Shown here: positions 25,587 to 34,006 of the stretch, piece after piece
Position numbering within the stretch: the first letter of the stretch is position 1
Layout: every line of letters starts with the position of its first letter
Assembly: GCF_002159555.1 (NCBI RefSeq)
Contig: NZ_NFIV01000003.1
Location: 1 to 64,000, forward strand
DNA from: Muribaculum sp. An289
GTDB taxonomy: Bacteria > Bacteroidota > Bacteroidia > Bacteroidales > UBA932
Reading direction: 5' to 3'
DNA length: 64,000 bases
The notes under the pieces: generated by a model
Told to the model about the DNA's origin: nothing
Seen by the model: only the letters and a program-made list of their open reading frames with translations
The model's database searches: none
Translations under genes and position numbers: made by a program

Positions 25587-27248
25587 ATGGAAAAATCGTT
25601 GAATAAAATGTTGGAGGAAAGCTTCAGGGCCAATTGGGACAGGCCTGCGCTTTCCGATTATAAGGGAGTGACCCTGCATTATCGTGACGTCGCGAAGCAT
25701 ATAGCGAAACTGCACATCATCTATGACAAGTGCGGGATAAGAAAGGGTGACAAAATTGCCATTTGTGCAAAAAACCAGGCCAACTGGGGCGTGGCCTTCC
25801 TTTCGTGCCTTACGTACGGAGCCGTGGCCGTGCCGATTCTTCACGAGTTCAAGCCGTCCAACGTGCATTATCTCGTCAATCATTCGGATGCGAGGATACT
25901 TTTCGTGGACGAAGCCATCTGGGGCGGCATGAGCGAGTCGGAGATGCCGGCGCTCGAATCCATAATACGTCTGAACGACTTTACGCTCATATATTCTTCC
26001 TCTCCTTCGATGGAAGAAGTGCACGAGCATGTAAACGAGCTTTTCGGAATGAAATATCCGAAGCGTTTTACTTCCGACGACCTCTGCTATCATGAGGACA
26101 GTCCGGAGGAGATGGCCATGATTAATTATACGTCGGGCACTTCCGGTTTTTCGAAAGGCGTGATGATTCCTTACAGGGCCTTGGTTTCGAATGCCCTTTT
26201 CGCCGCCGATGCCGAGAGCCACATGGACAATCAGTCGAAAGTGGTTTCCATGCTTCCTACGGCCCACATGTACGGTATGATGTTCGAATTCCTGTTCGAA
26301 ATGACCATAGGCACCCATGTCTATTTTCTTACCCGCGTGCCTGGCCCGAGGGTGATTCTTGAGGCTTTCGAGGCGGTGAAGCCGGACGTGGTGATTGCCG
26401 TCCCTCTGATAATAGAAAAGATATACCGCAACAAGCTCCAGCCGATTATCAACCGCAACAGCATAAGGCTCATGATGTCGCTTCCTGTTCTCAATGATAT
26501 GATCAAGAAGCGTATACATGACGAGCTGGTAGCCGCTTTCGGAGGTGTTTTCAGGGAAGTCATAATCGGAGGGGCCGCATTCAACAGGGAAGTGGAACAT
26601 TTTTTCAAGAAAATCAATTTTCCTTTCACCGTGGGTTACGGAATGACCGAGTGCGCTCCGATTATTTCATACGCCCCGTGGAATGAAAACAAGCTTTATT
26701 CATGCGGCCGTACCGCTCCCAACATGGAGATAAGGATAGATTCCCCTTCCCCTTCGACGGTAGCCGGAGAGGTGCAGGTGAGGGGAAAGAACGTCTTTCT
26801 CGGTTATTATAAAAACGAAGAAGCCACAAAGGCGGCCTTTACCGATGACGGCTGGTTCAAGACCGGTGACATGGGGGTGATGGACAGCGATGGCTTCCTT
26901 TTCCTGCGCGGACGGTCGAAAAGCATGATTCTCGGCCCGAGCGGGCAGAACATTTACCCCGAGGAGATAGAAAGCTCGATAAACAATATGCCGTATGTAG
27001 TGGATTCGTTGGTGATAGATGACGGCGGCACGCTTACTGCGCTGATATATCCGGATTTCGACCTGGCCGAGAAGGATGGCATGAGTCTTGAAATCCTGGA
27101 GCGGACATTGAACGACCAGATTAAGCTGGTCAATATGGAACAGCCGAATTATTGCCAGATAAAGAGGATAGAGGTGCTTCCGGAAGATTTCGAACGCACC
27201 CCGAAACGCAGTATAAAACGATATTTGTATCAAAGAAACCCGCAATAG
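25587..27248 (+). CDS. AMP-binding long-chain acyl-CoA synthetase
   Basis: The 553 aa product is an ANL-superfamily adenylating enzyme. It shows the P-loop-like INYTSGTSGFSKGVM near 183-198, the YGMTECAP motif near 352, GWFKTGDMG near 424-432 and the hinge region LRGRSKSMI. It should activate a fatty acid to acyl-AMP and then acyl-CoA. The ATG at 25587 lies 10 nt after the ABC exporter stop codon; the upstream GTG at 25554 would overlap that gene and adds non-family residues. It is probably co-transcribed with the exporter and the dCMP deaminase. Confidence 0.88.
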   Translation: MEKSLNKMLEESFRANWDRPALSDYKGVTLHYRDVAKHIAKLHIIYDKCGIRKGDKIAICAKNQANWGVAFLSCLTYGAVAVPILHEFKPSNVHYLVNHSDARILFVDEAIWGGMSESEMPALESIIRLNDFTLIYSSSPSMEEVHEHVNELFGMKYPKRFTSDDLCYHEDSPEEMAMINYTSGTSGFSKGVMIPYRALVSNALFAADAESHMDNQSKVVSMLPTAHMYGMMFEFLFEMTIGTHVYFLTRVPGPRVILEAFEAVKPDVVIAVPLIIEKIYRNKLQPIINRNSIRLMMSLPVLNDMIKKRIHDELVAAFGGVFREVIIGGAAFNREVEHFFKKINFPFTVGYGMTECAPIISYAPWNENKLYSCGRTAPNMEIRIDSPSPSTVAGEVQVRGKNVFLGYYKNEEATKAAFTDDGWFKTGDMGVMDSDGFLFLRGRSKSMILGPSGQNIYPEEIESSINNMPYVVDSLVIDDGGTLTALIYPDFDLAEKDGMSLEILERTLNDQIKLVNMEQPNYCQIKRIEVLPEDFERTPKRSIKRYLYQRNPQ

Positions 27249-27251
27249 GAC

Positions 27252-27692
27252 ATGTCTGAATCTAAATTTGACAGGAGATATCTGGAAATGGCCCAGGTAT
27301 GGGCGAAAAACTCTTACTGCAAGAGGCGGCAGGTAGGCGCGCTCATCGTAAAGGAAAACATGATAATTTCTGACGGTTATAACGGTACGCCGTCTGGCTT
27401 CGAGAATATATGCGAAGACGAGTACGGCGTGACGAAGCCTTATGTGCTGCATGCGGAGGCCAATGCGATTACCAAGGTAGCGAAATCAGGGAACAGCAGC
27501 AAGGGGGCGACACTTTATGTGACGGCCGCGCCCTGTCTGGAATGTGCGAAGCTGATCATACAGGCCGGGATTTCGAAGGTCGTATATTCGGATGAGTACC
27601 GTGTGACCGACGGAATAGATTTGCTGGCACGGGCAGGTATAGAAGTAAGCAAGCTGGAACTTCCAAAACCGGGAGACACCTCGAAGGAGTGA
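27252..27692 (+). CDS. Deoxycytidylate (dCMP) deaminase family protein
   Basis: The 146 aa product has the zinc-dependent deaminase motifs VLHAEANAI (His and catalytic Glu near 63-65) and APCLECAK (two Cys ligands near 94-97). Its length and the KRRQVGALIV start match dCMP deaminase (ComEB type), which makes dUMP for thymidylate synthesis. It starts 3 nt after the acyl-CoA synthetase stop. Confidence 0.87.
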   Translation: MSESKFDRRYLEMAQVWAKNSYCKRRQVGALIVKENMIISDGYNGTPSGFENICEDEYGVTKPYVLHAEANAITKVAKSGNSSKGATLYVTAAPCLECAKLIIQAGISKVVYSDEYRVTDGIDLLARAGIEVSKLELPKPGDTSKE

Positions 27693-27694
27693 AT

Positions 27695-29329
27695 ATGGAC
27701 AGAAAGACTTTCAAAACATTGTTTCTCGTATTGCTGGCCGTCATAATAGCGCTGATAATCAGTATTGCGGTCCTGCATTCGAACAGTAGGGTGATGTCTG
27801 CATATTCTGCTTATGGGAAATGGCAGAAACTGGAACTCGTCCTTCAGCAGATAGAGGAAAATTATGTCGATACCGTGGATTGCGCTTCGATTTCCGAGGT
27901 GTTGATTGCCGACGCATTGCGGGAACTCGACCCGCATTCGGTCTATCTTCCGCCCAAGGATCTCGAAGAAGCAGACGAGGACCTTCAGGGACAGTTCGAC
28001 GGGATTGGAATCACTTTCAATGTCCCGGCCGATACGGCCATTGTCATCAATACGATTGTGGGCGGGCCGTCCGAAAGGGCCGGGCTCATGTCCGGTGACA
28101 GGATTGTCCGCATAGACGGGGATACGGTCGCCGGAGTCAGGATGCCGCAGGATTCGATGATGGCGAGGATGAAGGGGCCGTCGGGCACCAAGGTCCTCAT
28201 AGAAGTCAAAAGGGGCGGAGTGGCCGATCTGATACCTTTTGAAATTACCCGTGCGAAGATTCCGGTCAATAGTATCGATTGCGCGTTCATGGTCGACGAT
28301 ACCACAGGATACATAAGGCTGTCGAAATTCGCGAGGACGACCTATCCGGAGTTCATGGAGTCGGCCGCAAAGCTGAAAAAGGCCGGAATGAAACGACTTA
28401 TATTCGATTTGAGGGACAATTTGGGCGGTTTCCTCGACCAGGCGCTGCTGCTCTCGAATGAGTTTCTGGACAAAGGCGACCTGATTGTCTATATGGAAGG
28501 CCGGAAACGGCCGAGGGAGGACTTTTATGCCGACGGGAGCGGGCGTTACAAGGATGTGAAGCTGGACATACTCGTAAACGAATCTTCGGCCTCTTCGAGC
28601 GAAATATTCGCCGGAGCGATGCAGGATAACGACAGGGGCAAGATTTTCGGAAGGCGTTCTTTCGGAAAGGGGCTTGTCCAGGAACCGATTTATTTTTCCG
28701 ACGGTTCGGGCATAAGGCTTACCGTGGCCAAGTTCTATACCCCGTCCGGCCGGTCGATCCAGAAACCTTACAAGCCTGGTGATGACGATGAATACAGATA
28801 CGATCTGATCGAGCGTTACCGTCATGGCGAAATGGTCGATGCGGACAGCATCAAGGTCAATGATTCCCTTGTCTTCAAAACGGCGGCAGGACGTACCGTC
28901 TATGGCGGGGGAGGCATAATTCCCGATGTTTTCGTGGGGATAGATACGACCGAAGTCAATTCGTTTTATATAGAATGTACGAAAAAGGGCCTTCCCGTCA
29001 GGTTCAGCACGCGGATGAACGACAGGTATCATGACCGCCTTGCCGGAATCGATGACTTCGTCAGCCTGAACGCCCTCCTTGATGAAATATGCAGCGAATC
29101 CCGTTTCCTCGAATATGCCGAATCGCAGGGGGTGAAGGGGTCTGCATCCGAGTGGGAGGCCATGAAAGGATACATAATGACCCAGGTCAGGGCCCTTACA
29201 GGGCGTTATTCGGCCCTGGACGATGAGGCGTTCTACCGGATTTTCCTTGAGATAGACCAGATATATCAGGCGGCGCTTGCGGATGACAGTCCGGTCGTCC
29301 CCGCCGATGATTCCCCGGTCATTTCTTGA
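27695..29329 (+). CDS. S41 family C-terminal processing protease (CtpA/Tsp-like)
   Basis: The 544 aa product has an N-terminal membrane segment (about 7-28), a PDZ domain (about 88-165, DGIGITFNVPADTAI to GVADLIPF) and the S41 catalytic domain, with Ser300 in SSASSSEIFAGA and Lys325 in FGKGLVQ as the Ser/Lys pair. It should act in the periplasm on protein C-termini. ATG at 27695 is chosen; a GTG at 27689 would overlap the previous stop. The 3' end overlaps the convergent SDR gene by 11 nt. The repeat SPVVPADDSPVIS at the end is unusual. Confidence 0.9.
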   Translation: MDRKTFKTLFLVLLAVIIALIISIAVLHSNSRVMSAYSAYGKWQKLELVLQQIEENYVDTVDCASISEVLIADALRELDPHSVYLPPKDLEEADEDLQGQFDGIGITFNVPADTAIVINTIVGGPSERAGLMSGDRIVRIDGDTVAGVRMPQDSMMARMKGPSGTKVLIEVKRGGVADLIPFEITRAKIPVNSIDCAFMVDDTTGYIRLSKFARTTYPEFMESAAKLKKAGMKRLIFDLRDNLGGFLDQALLLSNEFLDKGDLIVYMEGRKRPREDFYADGSGRYKDVKLDILVNESSASSSEIFAGAMQDNDRGKIFGRRSFGKGLVQEPIYFSDGSGIRLTVAKFYTPSGRSIQKPYKPGDDDEYRYDLIERYRHGEMVDADSIKVNDSLVFKTAAGRTVYGGGGIIPDVFVGIDTTEVNSFYIECTKKGLPVRFSTRMNDRYHDRLAGIDDFVSLNALLDEICSESRFLEYAESQGVKGSASEWEAMKGYIMTQVRALTGRYSALDDEAFYRIFLEIDQIYQAALADDSPVVPADDSPVIS

Positions 29330-30101
29330 ATACCGAGAGTTTCCTGTCTATGATGGATAGAAGCCATTTCGGCATTATTGTCAGGAATGGCTTTCCTATA
29401 TGGTTTATCGTCCCCGGCATGACTCCGTTTTTCCGTCTGAACATGGCCTTGAGGGCTTTCTCGGCGGCTTTTTCGGGGGTGATCATTACGTGGAGGGATT
29501 TTGCAAGTTTCATGTATTTGGGGCTAAGTCCGATAAGCGGGGTGGCTACCGCACCGAAATAGGCCACAGTCACTGAAACACCGCTCCCCCGGAGCTCTAT
29601 GCCCAGGGCCCTTGAAAAATCCTTCGTGTATCTTTTTGTCGCGGCGTAAAGGGCTATGCCCGGGTAAGGCATCCATGCCGATAGCGAAGAAATGTTGAGT
29701 ATGCGCCCTTCGCCATGTTCTTTCATCCTTTTTGCAAAATGCCTGCTCAGGACTCCCATGGTGATGTTGTGCAGTGTGGTTATTTTTGCAATATAGCCTT
29801 CCGGCTGGTCCGTTATGTCCCGGTATGAAAATATTCCGGCGTTGTTGATGAGGATGGCCACCCGCACGCCTGTGGCCTCGACTTCGGAGATGAGTTCTTC
29901 CGCCCCGGACGGTGAGGCCAGATCTTTCGTTATCGCAATGAAATCGTCCGTGCGGCTTTCCTCCTTAAGCCTTTCGAGTCCCTGGCCGTTGATGTCTACG
30001 GCGATTATCCCGTATCCCTTGCCGGCAAGCAGCCTTACGTATTCTCTGCCCATCCCTGCCGCGGCTCCCGTAACCAAAGCGTATTCTTTCGTATTAGCCA
30101 T
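29319..30101 (-). CDS. Short-chain dehydrogenase/reductase (SDR)
   Basis: The 260 aa product is a classical SDR: TGAAAGMGREY cofactor loop near 9-19, the NNAGIF motif near 88, catalytic Ser in LNISSLSAW and YxxxK as YAATKRY. The C-terminus (RRKNGVMPGTINHIGKPF) resembles the subgroup annotated as SDR of unknown substrate. The start is the Met of MANTKEYAL at 30101; the frame extends 20 codons further upstream but without family similarity. It diverges from trxB. Confidence 0.88.
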   Translation of the reverse strand: MANTKEYALVTGAAAGMGREYVRLLAGKGYGIIAVDINGQGLERLKEESRTDDFIAITKDLASPSGAEELISEVEATGVRVAILINNAGIFSYRDITDQPEGYIAKITTLHNITMGVLSRHFAKRMKEHGEGRILNISSLSAWMPYPGIALYAATKRYTKDFSRALGIELRGSGVSVTVAYFGAVATPLIGLSPKYMKLAKSLHVMITPEKAAEKALKAMFRRKNGVMPGTINHIGKPFLTIMPKWLLSIIDRKLSVFKK

Positions 30102-30158
30102 TTTTGCAATATTCTCCAATTTCTCCGAAAAATAAAACTTATAAAAACAAAATTGTCG

Positions 30159-30166
30159 CAAATATA
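30159..30166 (-). promoter_or_regulatory. Candidate -7 element for the SDR gene
   Basis: Minus-strand TATATTTG, 57 nt from the SDR start codon, in the divergent SDR/trxB gap. Confidence 0.4.
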
Positions 30167-30177
30167 TAAAAAAGAGT

Positions 30178-30185
30178 TAATTTTG
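30178..30185 (+). promoter_or_regulatory. Candidate -7 element for trxB
   Basis: TAATTTTG matches TAnnTTTG and lies 19 nt before the trxB ATG. At 19 nt upstream the sequence is ATTG (three of four). Confidence 0.5.
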
Positions 30186-30204
30186 CAGGCTAAATGTATT
30201 AGAT

Positions 30205-31134
30205 ATGGAACATACGAAATGTTTGATAATAGGCGGTGGACCGGCCGGATATACGGCGGCCATCTATGCGACGAGGGCCAACCTTTCACCTGTGCTGTAT
30301 GAGGGAATGCAGCCGGGAGGACAATTGACTACGACGACCGAAGTGGAGAATTTTCCCGGCTATCCCGATGGGGTGGACGGTACCGTGCTCGTGGATGACA
30401 TCCGCCGTCAGGCCGTCAGGCTCGGTGCGGACATACGCCGCGGCATTGTAACGAAGGCCGACCTGTCGGTACGTCCTTTCCGTGTGGAAATCGACGGGGA
30501 GACGTCAGTCGAGGCTGAAACCCTCATCATAGCGACAGGTGCGACGGCGAAATACCTCGGCCTTCCGTCGGAAAACAAATTCCGCGGGATGGGTGTCTCG
30601 GCCTGCGCCACCTGCGACGGATTTTTCTACAGGAAGAGGGATGTAGCCGTTGTCGGCGGCGGAGATACGGCATGCGAAGAAGCCACTTATCTTGCCGGGC
30701 TTTGCAATAAGGTATACATGATAGTGCGCCGCGATGTGCTCCGTGCTTCCAAGGCCATGCAGGAAAAGGTGCTTTCGACTCCCAATATCGAGGTACTGTG
30801 GAACTGCAACACCCGCGAAATACTCGGTGACGACAGCGGTGTTACCGGAGTAAGGATTGAAAGGAGGAATGGCGAGGTTTTTGATATCCCTGTCCACGGT
30901 TTCTTTCTGGCAATAGGCCACCATCCTAATTCGGACCTCTTCAAGGAGTGGGTCGAAACAGATGAGACCGGCTATATTGTCACCGAGGGAAGAAGCTCAC
31001 GCACCAATGTCGAAGGCGTTTTCGCCGCCGGGGATGTCAAGGATCCCGATTACAGGCAGGCGATTACGGCAGCGGCTTCGGGATGTGTGGCCGCCCTCGA
31101 TGCGGAGAGATACCTTGCATCCTTAAGAAAATGA
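30205..31134 (+). CDS. trxB: Thioredoxin-disulfide reductase
   Basis: The 309 aa flavoprotein has the FAD motif GGGPAGYTAA near 10-19, the redox pair Cys134-Ala-Thr-Cys137, the NADPH motif VVGGGDTACEEA and the C-terminal GVFAAGDVKDPDYRQ. It reduces thioredoxin with NADPH in the cytosol. It is followed after 8 nt by bamD and probably shares its transcript. Confidence 0.95.
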   Translation: MEHTKCLIIGGGPAGYTAAIYATRANLSPVLYEGMQPGGQLTTTTEVENFPGYPDGVDGTVLVDDIRRQAVRLGADIRRGIVTKADLSVRPFRVEIDGETSVEAETLIIATGATAKYLGLPSENKFRGMGVSACATCDGFFYRKRDVAVVGGGDTACEEATYLAGLCNKVYMIVRRDVLRASKAMQEKVLSTPNIEVLWNCNTREILGDDSGVTGVRIERRNGEVFDIPVHGFFLAIGHHPNSDLFKEWVETDETGYIVTEGRSSRTNVEGVFAAGDVKDPDYRQAITAAASGCVAALDAERYLASLRK

Positions 31135-31142
31135 TATAGAGA

Positions 31143-31979
31143 ATGAAAAGATTCAGCATTGCGGTTTTTTTGTCTGCGGCCCTGCTCGCCTTGTCGGTTT
31201 CATGCAAGTCGCAGTATGATTTGTTGCTCAACAGTACGGATCATGATTTGAAATATGAAAAGGCTTTCGAATATTTCAATAATGAAAAATACCGCAAGGC
31301 CGGTGAACTCTTCGAGTCCCTTTCACAGGTTTCCGGAGGAACCGACAGGGACGATACCATCAAATTCTACTGGGGTTACAGCAATTACCTGTACAAGGAT
31401 TATGTGACTGCCGAGGCGAATCTCAAATATTTCATAGACCTGTATCCGTTAAGCCCTTTTACCGAATACGCGAAATATCTGAGAATCATCTGCCTGTACA
31501 ATGCCACCTACCGTTACGAGCTGGACCAGACCCCTACGTACGAGGCGATGGATGCCATAACAAGGTTCCTGATAGAGAACCCGTCGAGCGAACATTATGA
31601 CGAATGTATGGAAATGCTTGACGATTTGGATGCACGTTTGGACAAAAAGGCCTTCGAAGCGGCAAGGATTTATTATGTGATGGAAGACTACGTGGCTTCC
31701 CGCGCCGCTTTCAGAAACATACTGAAGGATGATGCCGAAACCATTTACAGGGAGGATATCCTCTATTATACGGCTATGTCTTCATACGAATATGCCCTTA
31801 ACAGTGTCCCTGAAAAACAGCGGGAAAGGTATCTGACTTTCGTGGACGACTATTATAATTTTATCAGCGAATATGCAGGTTCAAAGTACCGTAAGGAACT
31901 TGACGGGTGTTATGCGAAAGCACGGCGTTTCCTCGAAAGGCACAAAGACAAAGGTGGCGATGGCGCCGCAAACGAATGA
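31143..31979 (+). CDS. bamD: Outer membrane assembly lipoprotein BamD
   Basis: The 278 aa product has a lipoprotein signal (LSVSC, Cys about residue 21) and TPR-like helices. NEKYRKAGELFESLSQ and the FIDLYPLSPFTEYAKYLR segment near 99-116 are typical of BamD/YfiO, which bridges BamA and substrates at the inner face of the outer membrane. The gene order bamD-rpoZ is the usual one in Bacteroidales. Confidence 0.9.
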   Translation: MKRFSIAVFLSAALLALSVSCKSQYDLLLNSTDHDLKYEKAFEYFNNEKYRKAGELFESLSQVSGGTDRDDTIKFYWGYSNYLYKDYVTAEANLKYFIDLYPLSPFTEYAKYLRIICLYNATYRYELDQTPTYEAMDAITRFLIENPSSEHYDECMEMLDDLDARLDKKAFEAARIYYVMEDYVASRAAFRNILKDDAETIYREDILYYTAMSSYEYALNSVPEKQRERYLTFVDDYYNFISEYAGSKYRKELDGCYAKARRFLERHKDKGGDGAANE

Positions 31980-32006
31980 TTTGAAACAACTAACAATATT
32001 ATAGAA

Positions 32007-32351
32007 ATGGATTATAACAACAAACAGATTCCGACGAATACCATTACGCGCAATCTCGCCGATCTGGCGGCTCCGACCGGAAACATTTACGAGACCACCA
32101 TGATCATAGCGAAAAGGGCGAACCAGATTGCAGCGGAAATAAAGGTGGAATTGAAAGAAAAACTTGACGAATTCGCATCCCATGCAGATTCATCTTTGGA
32201 AGAGACTTTCGAAAACAGGGAGCAGATAGAAATCTCCAAATATTACGAAAAACTTCCTAAGCCGACCCTCGTCGCTACACAGGAATTCATCGAAAACGAC
32301 CTCGTCGTGAGAAAGGCTGTCGAGCGCAACGAAGAATGCTCGGAAGAATAA
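32007..32351 (+). CDS. rpoZ: DNA-directed RNA polymerase omega subunit (Bacteroidetes form)
   Basis: The 114 aa product has the omega core (TGNIYETTMIIAKRANQIAAE near 24-44, the conserved helix that clamps beta') and the C-terminal extension KPTLVATQEFI found in Bacteroidetes. It lies between bamD and recN, and its end overlaps the recN start by 16 nt. Confidence 0.88.
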   Translation: MDYNNKQIPTNTITRNLADLAAPTGNIYETTMIIAKRANQIAAEIKVELKEKLDEFASHADSSLEETFENREQIEISKYYEKLPKPTLVATQEFIENDLVVRKAVERNEECSEE

Positions 32352-34006
32352 ACATATCCAATTATATCCTTATCGAATCATTGGATCTCCGGCTTCCGGA
32401 AGGTCTGGTGATTATGACGGGGGAGACAGGCGCCGGAAAATCCATACTTCTCGGCGCAATCTCTTTATTGCTCGGGGCCAAGGCCGATGTTTCGATGCTT
32501 GGGGACAAGTCCCGGAACTGTGTGGTCGAGGCCGAATTTTCAGTCTCCCCGTCGCTTGAACTGCTCGATGCCTTTGAAGCTGCCGGAATGGATTTCGAAA
32601 GCGAACTGATACTCCGCCGTGTGATTTCCCCGAACGGAAGGTCGAGGTCTTTCCTGAACGACGAACCGGTAAGCATGCAGTTCCTCGCATCGATTTCGTC
32701 TTTTCTTGTGGACATACATTCCCAGCACCAGCAGCTTATGCTGGCCGATGAAAGGTTCAGGATGTCCGTCCTCGACGTTTTTGCGGACAACAAGGCGCTG
32801 CTTTCCGAATTTTCCGATTCGTACTCCAAGCTTGCCGCTCTGGATTCGTCGATAAGTTCCCTTTCGGCCGAATTGGATAATGCGGCAAGGGACCGTGAGT
32901 ACAGGCAGTTCCAGTTGGATGAACTTGTAAATGCGCGGCTGAGCCCTGGCGAGATGGAAGAACTGGAAGCCGAGCAGAAAGAACTTTCCCATGCAGGGGA
33001 AATCAGGGATGCGCTGGCTTCGGCCCTGTCCCGTTTTACATTCGGGGAATATTCCTTCGTCCAGGAATTGAAGGAAAGCATAAAGGACATATCCAGGGTT
33101 TCCTCCGGATTTCCGCGCTTCTCCGTCATCGGCGAGCGGCTGGAATCCTGCCGAATAGAGTTGCAGGACATCGAAAGTGAGCTGGAAAAGGCCATTGATT
33201 CGATAGTCGTGTCTCCGGAACGTTTGGAACAGGTGGAAGAAAGGCTTTCGTTATTGTGGGGCCTTATGGGAAAACACGGTTGCAGGACTGTCGAAGCCCT
33301 GATAGAAAAGCGGGATTCGTTTGCGGAATCGCTTTCCGGCGATGAAACGGCGGCCGCAAGGCTGGAGGAGATGAAGAAGGAGCGCTCCGTCCTGGCTTCA
33401 AGGCTCGACGAACTTGCGGAACGGCTTCATGACCGCAGGGTGAAGGCGGCATCCGGACTGTCCTCCTCTTTACAGAAGTCGATACGTTCTCTGGAAATGC
33501 CATATTCCGTTTTCAATATCAATGTAGAGTACTCCGGGGAAATCAGGCATAGCGGAAAGGACACTGTCCGTTTCATGTTTTCGTCGTCTCCGTCCGTTCC
33601 TGCCGCGGATGTTACGAAGGCAGCTTCCGGCGGCGAACTTTCGAGGATAATGCTTTGCGTAAAGTCTTTGCTCGCTTCGCACAAATCCATGGCAACCCTT
33701 ATTTTCGATGAAATAGATACCGGGGTCTCAGGCAGTACCGCCGACAGAATCGGGATGCTCCTCGGGGAGATGGGCAGGAACATGCAGATTGTCGCCATTA
33801 CCCACCTTCCGCAGGTTGCGGCGAGGGGGACCTACCATTTCTGTGTAAGGAAAAATACGGACGGACGGCACAGGGCGGTGACTACCGTAATCCCTCTTTC
33901 GGGGGAAGAACGCACGCTTGAAATCGCCCGTTTGCTCAGCGGCGCGAAAATAACCGATGCCGCAATGAAAAATGCGGAGGCGCTTCTGAATGAAGCCGGC
34001 AATTAA
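32336..34006 (+). CDS. recN: DNA repair protein RecN
   Basis: The 556 aa SMC-like ATPase has Walker A GETGAGKS near 28-35, long coiled-coil arms (about 150-380), the signature SGGELSRIMLC and Walker B LIFDEIDTGVSG. It acts in recombinational repair of double-strand breaks. The ATG at 32336 begins with the family's LGRINISNYILIE and overlaps rpoZ by 16 nt. The 3' end overlaps the convergent LysM gene by 4 nt. Confidence 0.94.
   Translation: MLGRINISNYILIESLDLRLPEGLVIMTGETGAGKSILLGAISLLLGAKADVSMLGDKSRNCVVEAEFSVSPSLELLDAFEAAGMDFESELILRRVISPNGRSRSFLNDEPVSMQFLASISSFLVDIHSQHQQLMLADERFRMSVLDVFADNKALLSEFSDSYSKLAALDSSISSLSAELDNAARDREYRQFQLDELVNARLSPGEMEELEAEQKELSHAGEIRDALASALSRFTFGEYSFVQELKESIKDISRVSSGFPRFSVIGERLESCRIELQDIESELEKAIDSIVVSPERLEQVEERLSLLWGLMGKHGCRTVEALIEKRDSFAESLSGDETAAARLEEMKKERSVLASRLDELAERLHDRRVKAASGLSSSLQKSIRSLEMPYSVFNINVEYSGEIRHSGKDTVRFMFSSSPSVPAADVTKAASGGELSRIMLCVKSLLASHKSMATLIFDEIDTGVSGSTADRIGMLLGEMGRNMQIVAITHLPQVAARGTYHFCVRKNTDGRHRAVTTVIPLSGEERTLEIARLLSGAKITDAAMKNAEALLNEAGN

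Noticed and set aside
27515-29032. 505-codon minus-strand frame over the dCMP deaminase and S41 genes
   Set aside because: Spans two genuine genes antisense, without family features; a shadow frame.
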